The notes beneath the pieces are model-generated. The model saw nothing but the letters and a program-made list of their open reading frames with translations. It was not told the origin of the DNA and ran no database searches. From assembly GCF_900452385.1 (NCBI RefSeq), contig NZ_UGOA01000001.1, positions 2,613,501 to 2,677,500 on the forward strand: a stretch of DNA of 64,000 nucleotides. Direction: 5' to 3'. The DNA comes from Legionella donaldsonii (lineage in GTDB: Bacteria; Pseudomonadota; Gammaproteobacteria; Legionellales; Legionellaceae). This document shows positions 8,654 to 16,936 of the stretch, one piece after another. How positions within the stretch are numbered: the stretch's first letter is position 1; each line of letters begins with the position of its first letter. The position numbers and the translations under genes are program-made.

Positions 8654-9253
8654 ATGAAATTGAGTTCTTTTAACCGACTGAAAAAAATATTTTTTTGTTT
8701 ATTGGTGCTGAACTGTTATCTTGGTAATGCTTATTCTGGCCAATCCCAAAAACCAATTAGTTGCCAACAAGAGTACGCTCTCTGTACCTCGGCCGCTTGT
8801 GTACCAGATCCAAGACACCCGCGTTATGCACTTTGCACCTGCGTTGTTAAAAAGGACATTAGCCTGGGATTTACTTCTTGTGATAAACGAGAGCCAAAAA
8901 TTAATAAATACAAAATTAAACGTATTCGCTCTTCCTTTTCCTTTGCTCAATTTGATCAAAAGAAAGGCATGATGTGCCCTGAAGGCTCACCATGGACTGA
9001 TTGCCTTGACTCTCCTTGTACCGTCAGCCCCAGAAACCCCAGTCAAGCTATCTGTAGTTGTAAAATCCATCATAAAAAACCATTCTTCACTTTGGGTGGC
9101 GATTGCAATACTTCCAGTTGTGCAACAGGATATTGGTCAGGCACTACCAAGGCGAATAGTACTCTCCTGAGAAATACCTTATTGGAAAAACTTAATATGA
9201 ATAAAGATCCCTGGCCCTATGCAGCCTGTCCCAGTACGACTACCAAAAATTAA
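8654..9253 (+). CDS. Cys-rich secreted protein with internal duplication
   Basis: A 199-residue protein with a signal peptide (cleavage expected after NAYSG or nearby) and many cysteines, so it is probably disulfide-bonded in the periplasm or outside. Two copies of one module are visible: CQQEYALCTSAACVPDPRHP then ALCTC (residues about 37-62), and CPEGSPWTDCLDSPCTVSPR then AICSC (about 113-141). The shared pattern is C-x6-C-x4/5-C-x4-PR-x-P-x3-A-x-C-x-C. A third Cys cluster (CNTSSCATGYW) and a terminal YAACP follow. I know no named family. The gene ends in an immediately adjacent hairpin at 9251. Confidence 0.7.
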   Translation: MKLSSFNRLKKIFFCLLVLNCYLGNAYSGQSQKPISCQQEYALCTSAACVPDPRHPRYALCTCVVKKDISLGFTSCDKREPKINKYKIKRIRSSFSFAQFDQKKGMMCPEGSPWTDCLDSPCTVSPRNPSQAICSCKIHHKKPFFTLGGDCNTSSCATGYWSGTTKANSTLLRNTLLEKLNMNKDPWPYAACPSTTTKN

Positions 9254-9277
9254 GTAATGGGTTCAACCCATTACTTA
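9251..9277 (+). terminator. Perfect hairpin overlapping the stop codon of the Cys-rich gene
   Basis: TAAGTAATGGGTT (9251-9263) and AACCCATTACTTA (9265-9277) are exact inverted repeats that begin at the TAA stop itself. No strong U-tract follows, so termination efficiency is uncertain. Confidence 0.6.
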
Positions 9278-9383
9278 ATTACTTACAATCAACACGATGG
9301 ATTGTTAAGTAATAATCAAGTTGCCATCAATTCATGCAACCTATACCATACTGGTTTTGATAGCTCCTTTATTGAAACCGCTT

Positions 9384-10187
9384 ATGCACAAGCTTCCTGT
9401 AAACCAGACTAGTTTAAAAATACCTGTACATCCCTTACTGACTGCTTATGTAGAAAGTATTACGCTTGAAACAGCCAAAGATACTCTCTCTGCCTCTCCC
9501 TACAAAGTCTTACCCGATTTATTTGCTGTAATGGGTTTTCAATACCATGGATCACTTTTTTTGCTCATGGATGGCAAAAAAACCTTACTTAAACGCTGCG
9601 GTATCAGTGGTCTACAGACAAGTTTTAAAGAATTCCAGCCAGAACATGAACAAACAACAACCTTATTAATCAAATTTTATCCTTGGGCAATCCCTTTATT
9701 GCTCAAAGAATCGGCTTATCATTTGCATGATCAAGCCATTGGCTTAGCGGAACTTATTGGTTATAACAACATGGATTTACTGGAAGAAGAATTACTAAAT
9801 GCACAGAATACGTCGGATTTAGCAGACATCATGCAGACCTTTCTCATCCAGTTACATTCAGCCAACACTAAGAAATCACCAAAAACAGCCGTTATTTCGC
9901 TGGCCAAAGAAATAATGGCCAATCCGCTAATCAATTCTGTAAACAACTTAGCGACATACTACGGTTATAGTACTCGAACGCTGGAGCGTCATTTTAAGGA
10001 AATGATTGGCATAAGCCCCAAAAAATTTTTGCAGGTTAAACGCTTTCAGCAAACTTTCAAGCAATTACAAACTGGTTTGCCGCTTAGTAACATTTTTACT
10101 AATGACTATTATTACGATCAATCTCACTTTATTCATGAATTCAAACAATTTTCCGGCTGCACGCCAGGCGAAATTCTCTGTTACTGA
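9384..10187 (+). CDS. AraC-family transcriptional regulator
   Basis: From the ATG at 9384 the protein is 267 residues; a TTG at 9321 in the same frame would add 21 residues without an obvious ribosome-binding site. The C-terminal third (from AKEIMANPLI to the end) is a double helix-turn-helix of the AraC/XylS type: NNLATYYGYSTRTLERHFKE is the first HTH, GISPKKFLQVKRF the linker and YDQSHFIHEFKQFSG-x-TPGE the second. The N-terminal half (about 165 residues) resembles no sensor domain I can name but starts in a way common for regulators of this class (IPVHPLLTAYVESI). Its targets are unknown; the small DUF1398 gene 75 bases downstream is an obvious candidate. Confidence 0.85.
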   Translation: MHKLPVNQTSLKIPVHPLLTAYVESITLETAKDTLSASPYKVLPDLFAVMGFQYHGSLFLLMDGKKTLLKRCGISGLQTSFKEFQPEHEQTTTLLIKFYPWAIPLLLKESAYHLHDQAIGLAELIGYNNMDLLEEELLNAQNTSDLADIMQTFLIQLHSANTKKSPKTAVISLAKEIMANPLINSVNNLATYYGYSTRTLERHFKEMIGISPKKFLQVKRFQQTFKQLQTGLPLSNIFTNDYYYDQSHFIHEFKQFSGCTPGEILCY

Positions 10188-10262
10188 TTTGTCGTGTTCT
10201 TCCAATACATTCTCTTAGACCTCTTCTAAACTGGTTTTGTTATTTATTACCTGGAGAATGAA

Positions 10263-10691
10263 ATGAAACCATCAACTGAGGCAATCGCTTTTATTAAACA
10301 ATCTCTCGAGGGTTGTTTTAATAACACCATAATTTTCGCTGAACATGTTAAAACGCTCGCTGAAATGGGAGTCATTCGCTATGAGGTCGACTTGCAAGCC
10401 AATCGCATACACTATTATTTCAACGATAAAACCACTCACATGGAAGAAATAGCTCTTAACCAGGCACCAATGAGCAATCATTTTGATAAAGAATCAGTAC
10501 AAAAAACCATCTCTGCTATTCAGCAACAAATGATTGATTATCCAACTTTCCTTAAGCGTATTGTGGCCGCAGGAACTCAACAGTATATCGTTGATATTAT
10601 TGCACAACAGGTTATTTACCTAGGCAAAGAAGAACAACTGATTGAGGATTTTCCAAAAATAGAAAAAAAGCAGTCGATTCATTGTGAATAA
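10263..10691 (+). CDS. DUF1398-family protein
   Basis: A 142-residue cytoplasmic protein. The arrangement with IRYEVDLQANRIHYYF, a central Gln/Ile-rich helix and GTQQYIVDIIAQQVIYLGK near the end matches my recollection of the DUF1398 family (E. coli YbcV-like), whose function is unknown. It has a good GGAG ribosome-binding site seven bases upstream of the ATG. It follows the AraC regulator on the same strand and ends in a hairpin at 10704, so the two may be co-transcribed. Confidence 0.65.
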   Translation: MKPSTEAIAFIKQSLEGCFNNTIIFAEHVKTLAEMGVIRYEVDLQANRIHYYFNDKTTHMEEIALNQAPMSNHFDKESVQKTISAIQQQMIDYPTFLKRIVAAGTQQYIVDIIAQQVIYLGKEEQLIEDFPKIEKKQSIHCE

Positions 10692-10703
10692 CGTTCAAAT
10701 GAT

Positions 10704-10724
10704 AATGCAGGTTCTCCCTGCATT
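10704..10724 (+). terminator. Intrinsic terminator after the DUF1398 gene
   Basis: AATGCAGG (10704-10711) pairs with CCTGCATT (10717-10724) around a 5-base loop and is followed by TTAC. It lies between convergent genes and may serve both. Confidence 0.65.
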
Positions 10725-10759
10725 TTACTCGCCGATTGAGTAATGACTAATAATCCCTC

Positions 10760-12412
10760 TCAATGACCTCCGTTCGGATCAATAGTCTCAAACAGTTCTG
10801 CGTTGTCGCTATAGTCAATCGGCACATCTATCAATACCGGTTTCTGCTGTGCCATCGCTTCCTCAAAAATATCCTGAAACGCTTCTGGCTTCGTCAATTC
10901 CAAACCAATAGCCCCGAACGCAGCAGCAAAATCAGGGATATTAACCTGTCCCAACGTGACACCACTGATGCGATGGTATTTCATCAATTCTTGTTCTAAA
11001 ACCATATTGTAACTTCCATCACGCCAGATAAAATGGATGAAATGCAATTTTTCCCGCACAGCTGTTTCTAATTCCATGGCGCTAAATAAAAAACCTCCAT
11101 CTCCGGAAATTGACACGACCTTTTCGTTGGGGAGAGCGTAATTGCTGGCAATCGCCCAAGGTAGGGCAACTCCCAGGGTTTGCTGACCATTACTGAATAA
11201 TAATTGGTGTGGGCGGAAGGAAAAAAAATACCGTGCCATCCACATATACACGGTACCAATGTCACAACATACTGTTGTTGAATCATCAACCGCCTGCCTT
11301 AATTCATAGATGAAACGTAAAGGATGAATGGGTGAAGCCGTGTAGTTTTTTCCTGAATCAATTTTATCAAGTAAGGATTGACGGGAATGAACTATTTTAT
11401 TGCTTAATGCTCGTTCACGTTTTTCCAGATGGGAAATCAGACTATTAATATTCGTTGCAATATCGCCTAATACCTCACAGGCAGGATGATAAGAGAGATG
11501 GATATCACAAGCATGGTAATCGATATGAACTACTGTTTTTTTATTAGAGGCATTCCAAATTTCCGGATCATATTCAACGGGGTTATAACCTATTGTGATT
11601 ACCACATCAGCAAGATCCAGCAATTGATCTCCGGGCTGATTTTTAAATAACCCTACTCGCCCCACAAAAAGATCAACATACTCCTTCGACACGACACCAG
11701 CTGCTTGATAAGTGCCGATTAAAGCAAAAGGATGTTTTTTGAGTAAAGTTCGAATCGCCTTGGCATTATTTTGGCGACTTGATTCCATCCCAAGTAAAAT
11801 GACTGGTTGCTTCGCCTGATTGATTAAGGCAGCAGCTCTTGCGATTAGCGCTTTTGGCGCCTCACCATATTCTGGTGCAGCAATGTCAGGAATCGGTTTA
11901 CAATCAGTACTGTCATTCAACACATCTTGCGGCAAACTGATAAAACAGGCCCCACTGGAAGGAGTAAGAGCCGTACGGAATGCGTTAGCGACAATTTCCG
12001 GGATATTATCAACCCAATGGGCTTCAACACTGCTCTTGGTCACTGCCTCCATCAATTTAACGTTGTTAGTCCCTTGATGGGATTGCTTCAGGCTCATTGA
12101 CCGGGCTACATTACCGCCGATCGCGATTACTGGGTCACCTTCTGTGGTTGCCGTCAGCAACCCAGTGGCAAGGTTAGCCACGCCAGGTCCAGAGGTCACT
12201 AAAACAACACCAGGTTTTCCAGTCAAACGGCCATAAGCTGCTGCAATAAATGCCGCATTTTGCTCATGCCGACAGACAATCAGTTTAATACGAGAATCAA
12301 CCAAGGCATTGAATACTGCATCAATTTTAGCACCAGGAATTCCAAATACGTATTCTACACCTTGCTCTTCCAAGCATTTAACGAGTAATTGACCGCCTGT
12401 CATTTTTGCCAT
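10760..12412 (-). CDS. alsS: Acetolactate synthase, catabolic AlsS type
   Basis: A 550-residue thiamine-diphosphate enzyme that condenses two pyruvates to 2-acetolactate. The N-terminal domain carries EQGVEYVFGIPGAKIDAVF and the cofactor-activating Glu in RHEQNAAF; the C-terminal domain has the ThDP motif GDGGFLFSAMELETAV ending at an Asn (RDGSYNMV). GAKIDAVFNAL and TTEGDPVIAIGGNV are closer to Bacillus AlsS than to biosynthetic IlvB/IlvG, which also need a small regulatory subunit; none is adjacent. No acetolactate decarboxylase gene follows, so the fate of the product here is open: either valine/leucine synthesis or diacetyl/acetoin. It appears to be transcribed alone. Confidence 0.85.
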   Translation of the reverse strand: MAKMTGGQLLVKCLEEQGVEYVFGIPGAKIDAVFNALVDSRIKLIVCRHEQNAAFIAAAYGRLTGKPGVVLVTSGPGVANLATGLLTATTEGDPVIAIGGNVARSMSLKQSHQGTNNVKLMEAVTKSSVEAHWVDNIPEIVANAFRTALTPSSGACFISLPQDVLNDSTDCKPIPDIAAPEYGEAPKALIARAAALINQAKQPVILLGMESSRQNNAKAIRTLLKKHPFALIGTYQAAGVVSKEYVDLFVGRVGLFKNQPGDQLLDLADVVITIGYNPVEYDPEIWNASNKKTVVHIDYHACDIHLSYHPACEVLGDIATNINSLISHLEKRERALSNKIVHSRQSLLDKIDSGKNYTASPIHPLRFIYELRQAVDDSTTVCCDIGTVYMWMARYFFSFRPHQLLFSNGQQTLGVALPWAIASNYALPNEKVVSISGDGGFLFSAMELETAVREKLHFIHFIWRDGSYNMVLEQELMKYHRISGVTLGQVNIPDFAAAFGAIGLELTKPEAFQDIFEEAMAQQKPVLIDVPIDYSDNAELFETIDPNGGH

Positions 12413-12547
12413 GAAAGATTCCTTCTTTTCAATCCATTAAAGCAAATAGTGATAACTCTCTTTATAGCACTAGCCAGAAAGGCGCGCAAACCTGTAAAGG
12501 TGTTTGACAATACCAGGTAGAAAGAGGTGGCAATTATTGATAAACAA

Positions 12548-12793
12548 TTAAGGCTGCAGGCTTTTTTTAATTTCGGCTTCGGTATCAATAGGATCTAAAT
12601 CACTCTCTTCATTTTTTTTAATTTCGAGCGGCATATCATTAGGATCATTATTATTCTCGTAACTATCCTGCACACGCATTTCCCTGATCACACTTTGATC
12701 TGCTTCCTGCGAGGAGTCAGCCGTATTGGCTATGCCAGCCTCATTTTTTCGCAATAATTCGGCTAATTGTTTGGGATAGACAGGAATAGGCAT
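12548..12793 (-). CDS. Small acidic orphan protein
   Basis: An 81-residue protein from the ATG at 12793 (a GTG four codons earlier is less likely). It is very hydrophilic, rich in Glu, Asp and Asn, with a short N-terminal segment MPIPVYPKQLAELLRKNEAG that may be a helix and a mostly disordered remainder. No family is recognised. It ends about 135 bases upstream of the start of alsS on the same strand, so it could be the first gene of a two-gene unit. Confidence 0.5.
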   Translation of the reverse strand: MPIPVYPKQLAELLRKNEAGIANTADSSQEADQSVIREMRVQDSYENNNDPNDMPLEIKKNEESDLDPIDTEAEIKKSLQP

Positions 12794-13090
12794 GGTAACT
12801 CTCAAAAAGAAAACAATTTTTTTTAGTATAGTTTCATTCTACAAATTTTGCTTCTATTTTGCACAACAACAGACTGGTACTGAACTAAGCGTTCACGTAA
12901 ATTTACCTAGGTGGTACCCGGCTTTAAAGGATCAAGACGCACGCAATAACCTTTTTTAAGTAGAAGAAAATACTGGTAGCTGAAACGAGTAACAATATTC
13001 CTTCATCAGGGATATTTAAAATATATCTTGATTTTTTTTTGGTCATACTATTAAATCCACACGCACTTAATAATCAGGAGGTAGATTTAG

Positions 13091-13480
13091 ATGTTAGGTT
13101 TTTTTAACCAAAAAAGTGCCTGGCGTGCTGGAATGCAGGCTTATCATGCACTCGTTTTCACTTATGCAGCTTATGATCTCTATATGAATCCAGCGTCCTT
13201 GGCTGAAAATGGCATGACCATGTTTGTTAGCACCCTATCTGGCTTGAGTTTAACAGAACATAATAGTGTCTTTACTGATCTTGGTGCAGCAGCACTCAAC
13301 ACCACCCAGATAGGCGCTGTTTATCAAGGTGTTACATCAGCGTGTACACTTGCCCCAGGACTATTCAATGCGGTGAAAGCCGTTGGTAATTTGGTGAGTG
13401 CGGGAGTTTCTGTCCTCACAAGTTGTCCGGATGAGCCAAGTCGGGATGAGTCAAGTACGCCAAGTGCTAAATTTAATTAA
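13091..13480 (+). CDS. Small orphan protein with weakly hydrophobic helices
   Basis: A 129-residue protein with a strong ribosome-binding site (AGGAGGT eight bases before the ATG). It contains several Ala/Gly-rich moderately hydrophobic helices (AYHALVFTYAAYDLYM; VTSACTLAPGLFNAV; VGNLVSAGVSVLTS) and a polar Ser/Glu tail (DEPSRDESSTPSAKFN). There is no signal peptide or named domain. It converges with the orphan at 13497, 16 bases away. Short proteins of this kind are common in Legionella accessory regions; the function is unknown. Confidence 0.6.
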   Translation: MLGFFNQKSAWRAGMQAYHALVFTYAAYDLYMNPASLAENGMTMFVSTLSGLSLTEHNSVFTDLGAAALNTTQIGAVYQGVTSACTLAPGLFNAVKAVGNLVSAGVSVLTSCPDEPSRDESSTPSAKFN

Positions 13481-13496
13481 CATTCACCAAACAACG

Positions 13497-14042
13497 TTAA
13501 CCGGCAGGCTCAAATAGTGTGTCCATATATTTTTTAGCCTGCTGAATACAGAGTTGCTTTTCGTCATTAAAAATCCATTTAGGTGCATTCCGTGCTTCTG
13601 TAATGAGATGATCGGTGAACACAACTTTATTTTTTAAAGCATAAGATAGAGCTAAGGCAAAACGACATTTGGCGGTTAAAGAAGAGTTGATGGAATCGAC
13701 GATGTTGCCTATTTGCTGGCACATATGCTGTAACGTATTGAATGGGCTCACATAATTTGCAAGAGAAAGCCGAGTACTGTTGTTATACCCCATGAGTCCT
13801 CTGTTATTAAAAGTCAGGCGCAACCCATTCGCTATTTCTCTTCGAATCACTTCAATCTTGGTAAGAAAAAAACTGTACTCAACCTCGTTAGCCGGAATGA
13901 TATCCATCAAAAAAAGAACGATGGGCTGCTGAACTTCCACAATATTTTCAATCATGTAGGACAGTTCCACATAAAATCTTCCTTCATCGTATAACCTAGG
14001 TAAATGTATTGGTCCTAGGTTCGGAATTAGCAACTGGCACAT
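13497..14042 (-). CDS. Orphan protein
   Basis: A 181-residue soluble protein with no signal peptide or motif I recognise. The predicted character is alternating helix and strand, with a middle region FFLTKIEVIRREIANGLRL and a C-terminal helix LCIQQAKKYMDTLF. No clear ribosome-binding site precedes the ATG at 14042; Met29 (14.0 kb) is an alternative start. The gene lies downstream of the FixJ-like regulator on the same strand, with 109 bases between them holding several GGTAAT repeats. Confidence 0.55.
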   Translation of the reverse strand: MCQLLIPNLGPIHLPRLYDEGRFYVELSYMIENIVEVQQPIVLFLMDIIPANEVEYSFFLTKIEVIRREIANGLRLTFNNRGLMGYNNSTRLSLANYVSPFNTLQHMCQQIGNIVDSINSSLTAKCRFALALSYALKNKVVFTDHLITEARNAPKWIFNDEKQLCIQQAKKYMDTLFEPAG

Positions 14043-14102
14043 GCTATCAACATGGGGAGAATCCTAATGGGAGACCTTTACGACGGTGCATCTTAGCAAT
14101 GT

Positions 14103-14152
14103 GGGTAATCGTTGAATATACCAAATTACCATAATTACCCTATTGATTACCC
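14103..14152. promoter_or_regulatory. GGTAAT/ATTACC repeat cluster
   Basis: GGGTAATC (14103-14110) is an exact inverted repeat of GATTACCC (14145-14152). Two more ATTACC copies lie at 14125 and 14134. The cluster fills the gap between the response regulator stop and the orphan at 13497, so it may be an operator for that orphan, or a hairpin ending the two-component operon. Confidence 0.4.
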
Positions 14153-14754
14153 TAGATCTCTAGGAGTAAGGATTTTTTGATTAATTGCGCTAAATTACGT
14201 GCTTGCATTTTGAGCATAATTTTCCGACGATGCAATTCGACGGTGGAGATAGCGATATCTAACTCCACTGCAATTTGTTTATTTAAATAACCGTCAACAA
14301 CTAAATGCATTACCTGGCGCTCTCGTTCAGTTAACAAGGCAAACTGTTTGGCTACCTCAGTCATTTGCTGATAGTTTCGATTAACCTCGTTCTTGCTGGC
14401 CAATATAGTCTGGATTTTTTCGAGTAAAAATTGTTCATTAAAGGGTTTCGTTATGAATTCTTTGGCTCCGATTTGCATTGCTTGTACCGCCATAGGAATA
14501 TCTCCGTGCCCGGTAATCATAATAACAGGAGGGCAATGGCTGCGCTGACATAATAATTTGAGTACCTCCATACCACTCATGGCTGGCATCCTTACATCCA
14601 ATAAAACACAACCCTCTTCGAGCTTATCGGAATGCGCAAGAAACTCGTAAGGATTAAGAAATGTTTTGACTGCCAGCTTTACAGATTTTAAAAGCCATTC
14701 CAGTGCATTTGCGACATCCAGATCATCTTCAACAATATATACAGTACTAGCCAT
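14152..14754 (-). CDS. FixJ-like response regulator (receiver + LuxR HTH)
   Basis: From the ATG at 14754 the protein has 200 residues, the usual FixJ size; the frame is open further upstream only because it overlaps the kinase gene. The receiver shows VEDD, the phospho-acceptor Asp53 in LLDVRMP, Thr81 in MITGHGD and Lys103 in TKPF. The C-terminal LuxR-type HTH is LTERERQVMHLVVDGYLNKQ through ISTVELHRRKIM. The start overlaps the 3' end of the sensor kinase gene by eight bases, so the pair is translationally coupled. The divergent SDR gene at 16189 is a plausible target. Confidence 0.9.
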   Translation of the reverse strand: MASTVYIVEDDLDVANALEWLLKSVKLAVKTFLNPYEFLAHSDKLEEGCVLLDVRMPAMSGMEVLKLLCQRSHCPPVIMITGHGDIPMAVQAMQIGAKEFITKPFNEQFLLEKIQTILASKNEVNRNYQQMTEVAKQFALLTERERQVMHLVVDGYLNKQIAVELDIAISTVELHRRKIMLKMQARNLAQLIKKSLLLEI

Positions 14755-15916
14755 TATTTGCTTCCACAATGTAAGGGAGGCTAAATCTGCATATAGCACC
14801 TTCGTCAATGAGGTTATTTTCTATATACAATGCGCCGCCATGTGCTTTGATGATATTACGGCAAATAGATAACCCCACTCCCATGCCATATTCTTTCGTG
14901 CTATAAAATGGAGTAAATAAATTTTCAACAACATTTTGCGAGATACCTGGTCCGTTATCCATAATATAAACATTGATCTCATCGTTAGCTGTCTCTATTT
15001 TGATAGTTAACGTGGGTTGCCGAGTGTTGGACTCTAACATAGCCTCAAGGGCATTATTAATAAGATTTAAAAATACTTGTTTGATTTGATTAGAATCCAG
15101 GATGACCTTTGTTAGGTTTTTATCAAAATCATAATTTACGATTACGACAAAATCGAATGAAAAACGCGCTATTTTGACTGCATTTTCTGCTACTGAAGCT
15201 AAATCAACTGGCTCATAATGCAGCTCCCCATGGGTAACAAAACGCTTAATACGCTTGATAATCTTACCCATCAAATCAACCTGTTTGAGCGCAGCTTCTA
15301 AAACATTAGTCAGTTCTTCTTTATCAATATCATTCTGTTTTAAGCGGCGTACACTGCCGCTGAGGTAAGTGTTAGTAACGAGTAGTGGCTGAGAAATTTC
15401 GTGGGTTAACGTTGATGCAACCTCTCCTAACACATAGCAACGTGATAAGCGCGTAAGCGTAGTTTGCTGCCGTCGCGCCAATTCTTGAATATTCTTTTGA
15501 TCGGTAATAAAACACCAGGTACCAATCATTTTAATTGGTTTTCCAGCCGCATCGCGGATATAACGACCACGTGCAGCAACCCATTCATAGCGACCATTCA
15601 TGAGTCGAATGCGAAACTCGGCATTGTAATCATCCTGCTGAACAAAGGCTTCTTCCAACTCATTTACAATACGTTCGCGATCATCCGGATGCAATCGTGT
15701 CAGAAAATGGTTTAATCGCCCAATTTCCCCCTTGTAATCACCTAAAATAGATAACGACTCTGAATAGCCAAAATCAATGACGTCGTCTGAGATGAGATCC
15801 CACTCCCAGATATTTAATTTACCCGCATCTAACAATTCTCTAATGTGTTCATAAGAGATTTCAAATGGCGGAGGATCAGCCACTGTGCATTTTGAGCATT
15901 TATTTATGGTTTTCAT
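14747..15916 (-). CDS. PAS-domain sensor histidine kinase (FixL/TodS-like)
   Basis: A 389-residue cytoplasmic kinase without membrane segments. Residues about 28-145 form a PAS domain of the PAS_3 type (WEWDLISDDV, LHPDDR, FRIRLMNGRYEWVAARGR). The phospho-acceptor is His172 in TLTHEISQPL, the variant H-box of the FixL class. ATP-binding motifs follow: N-box INNALEAML, G1 DNGPGI, F-box FTPFYSTKEYG and G2 MGVGLSICRN. No haem-binding residue can be claimed. Near the N-terminus a C-x2-C pair (CSKC, residues 7-10) might bind a metal or sense redox state; this is speculation. It pairs with the downstream FixJ-like regulator. Confidence 0.9.
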   Translation of the reverse strand: MKTINKCSKCTVADPPPFEISYEHIRELLDAGKLNIWEWDLISDDVIDFGYSESLSILGDYKGEIGRLNHFLTRLHPDDRERIVNELEEAFVQQDDYNAEFRIRLMNGRYEWVAARGRYIRDAAGKPIKMIGTWCFITDQKNIQELARRQQTTLTRLSRCYVLGEVASTLTHEISQPLLVTNTYLSGSVRRLKQNDIDKEELTNVLEAALKQVDLMGKIIKRIKRFVTHGELHYEPVDLASVAENAVKIARFSFDFVVIVNYDFDKNLTKVILDSNQIKQVFLNLINNALEAMLESNTRQPTLTIKIETANDEINVYIMDNGPGISQNVVENLFTPFYSTKEYGMGVGLSICRNIIKAHGGALYIENNLIDEGAICRFSLPYIVEANNG

Positions 15917-16008
15917 AATTACTCAATATAGAAAAAATCTAATTATATCAACAAATTAAACAAATTGACACAAGTTTGCTCGTGGTGGTTTCTTAATTAT
16001 CAAGGCTG

Positions 16009-16120
16009 AATCGTCTGATTAGTGGTTTACCCAGATAAAAGAACTTAATACTATATGATGATTCAAGATGAAACAAATATTGTCTCATGACAGACGATTA
16101 ATACTTTAAAATATTAATCG
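16009..16120. promoter_or_regulatory. Nested inverted repeats in the kinase/SDR divergent promoter region
   Basis: AATCGTCTG (16009-16017) has its exact inverse CAGACGATT at 16091-16099. Overlapping it, CGATTAATA (16095-16103) and TATTAATCG (16112-16120) make a 9-bp stem with an 8-base loop. Both sit between the divergent starts at 15916 and 16189, where a dimeric FixJ-like regulator could bind. Confidence 0.5.
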
Positions 16121-16188
16121 AGCTAGCTATCGTTGACAGCCATCTTAAGTCTAAACTAAGACAATCACAACGCTTTAAGGAAAATGAT

Positions 16189-16890
16189 ATGAAAAAGCCA
16201 GTCTGTGTTGTTGTAGGCGTTGGTCCAGGCAATGGAGCTGCTTTTGCAGCTTGTTTTAGCAAGCAAAACTATAAGGTCGCCCTATTGGCACGTACAAGTG
16301 ATTTTACAACTAAACTTGCGCTTGAACTGACGGACGCACAGGCCTATGAATGTGATGTCAGTGATAGTAACTCCATCCAACAGACTTTTAATAAAATCAC
16401 CACCGAACTCGGGGAAATTGATAGTGTCATCTATAACGCTGGCTCAGGAAGTTGGGGAAATATTGAAGAAATTAAGCCAGAGGCGTTTGAAGCCAGTTGG
16501 CGTGTTAATACCTTAGGTTTATTCACTATCAGCCAGGCTGTCATTCCCGAGATGAAGAAAAAAGGCCACGGCAACATTATTGTCATTGGTGCAACTGCCT
16601 CTAGACGTGGAGGAATTAATACGGCAGCCTTTGCCTCTGCCAAAGCTGCCCAACGAAGCCTTACAGAATCGATGGCCAAATATTTATGGCCTTTGGGTAT
16701 TCATGTTGCTCTGGTCATAATAGATGGTATCGTCGATTTACCCAACACACGGCAGCATATGCCAGATAAAGCAGATGATTTTTTTGTTAAACCGAATGAT
16801 CTGGCAAACACCATTTTTTGGCTGACCCAACAACCTCCTTCAGCATGGTCTTTTGAAGTTGAAGCACGTCCTTTTGGGGAAACCTGGTAG
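16189..16890 (+). CDS. Short-chain dehydrogenase/reductase-like protein lacking the catalytic Tyr
   Basis: A 233-residue SDR-fold protein. The nucleotide-binding loop is VGVGPGNGAAFA in place of the usual TGxxxGIG, the NAG motif is present (IYNAGSGSWG), and the catalytic Ser is kept (GATASRRGG, Ser138). The YxxxK motif reads F-A-S-A-K, with Phe148 where the catalytic Tyr should be and Lys152 kept. A similar substitution occurs in an SDR subgroup annotated as atypical. The protein may bind NAD(P) without classical dehydrogenase chemistry, or act on an unusual substrate. It is followed 46 bases later by a DUF1304 membrane gene, probably in one operon, and is divergent from the two-component pair. 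Confidence 0.85.
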   Translation: MKKPVCVVVGVGPGNGAAFAACFSKQNYKVALLARTSDFTTKLALELTDAQAYECDVSDSNSIQQTFNKITTELGEIDSVIYNAGSGSWGNIEEIKPEAFEASWRVNTLGLFTISQAVIPEMKKKGHGNIIVIGATASRRGGINTAAFASAKAAQRSLTESMAKYLWPLGIHVALVIIDGIVDLPNTRQHMPDKADDFFVKPNDLANTIFWLTQQPPSAWSFEVEARPFGETW

Positions 16891-16936
16891 AAAAAGAGAG
16901 GTAGAATTAAATTGAACTTCATTTTATTAGATAAAA

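Noticed and set aside
12400-12588. 62-codon minus-strand frame between alsS and the small acidic gene
   Set aside because: Basic, low-complexity composition, no ribosome-binding site, overlaps both neighbours.
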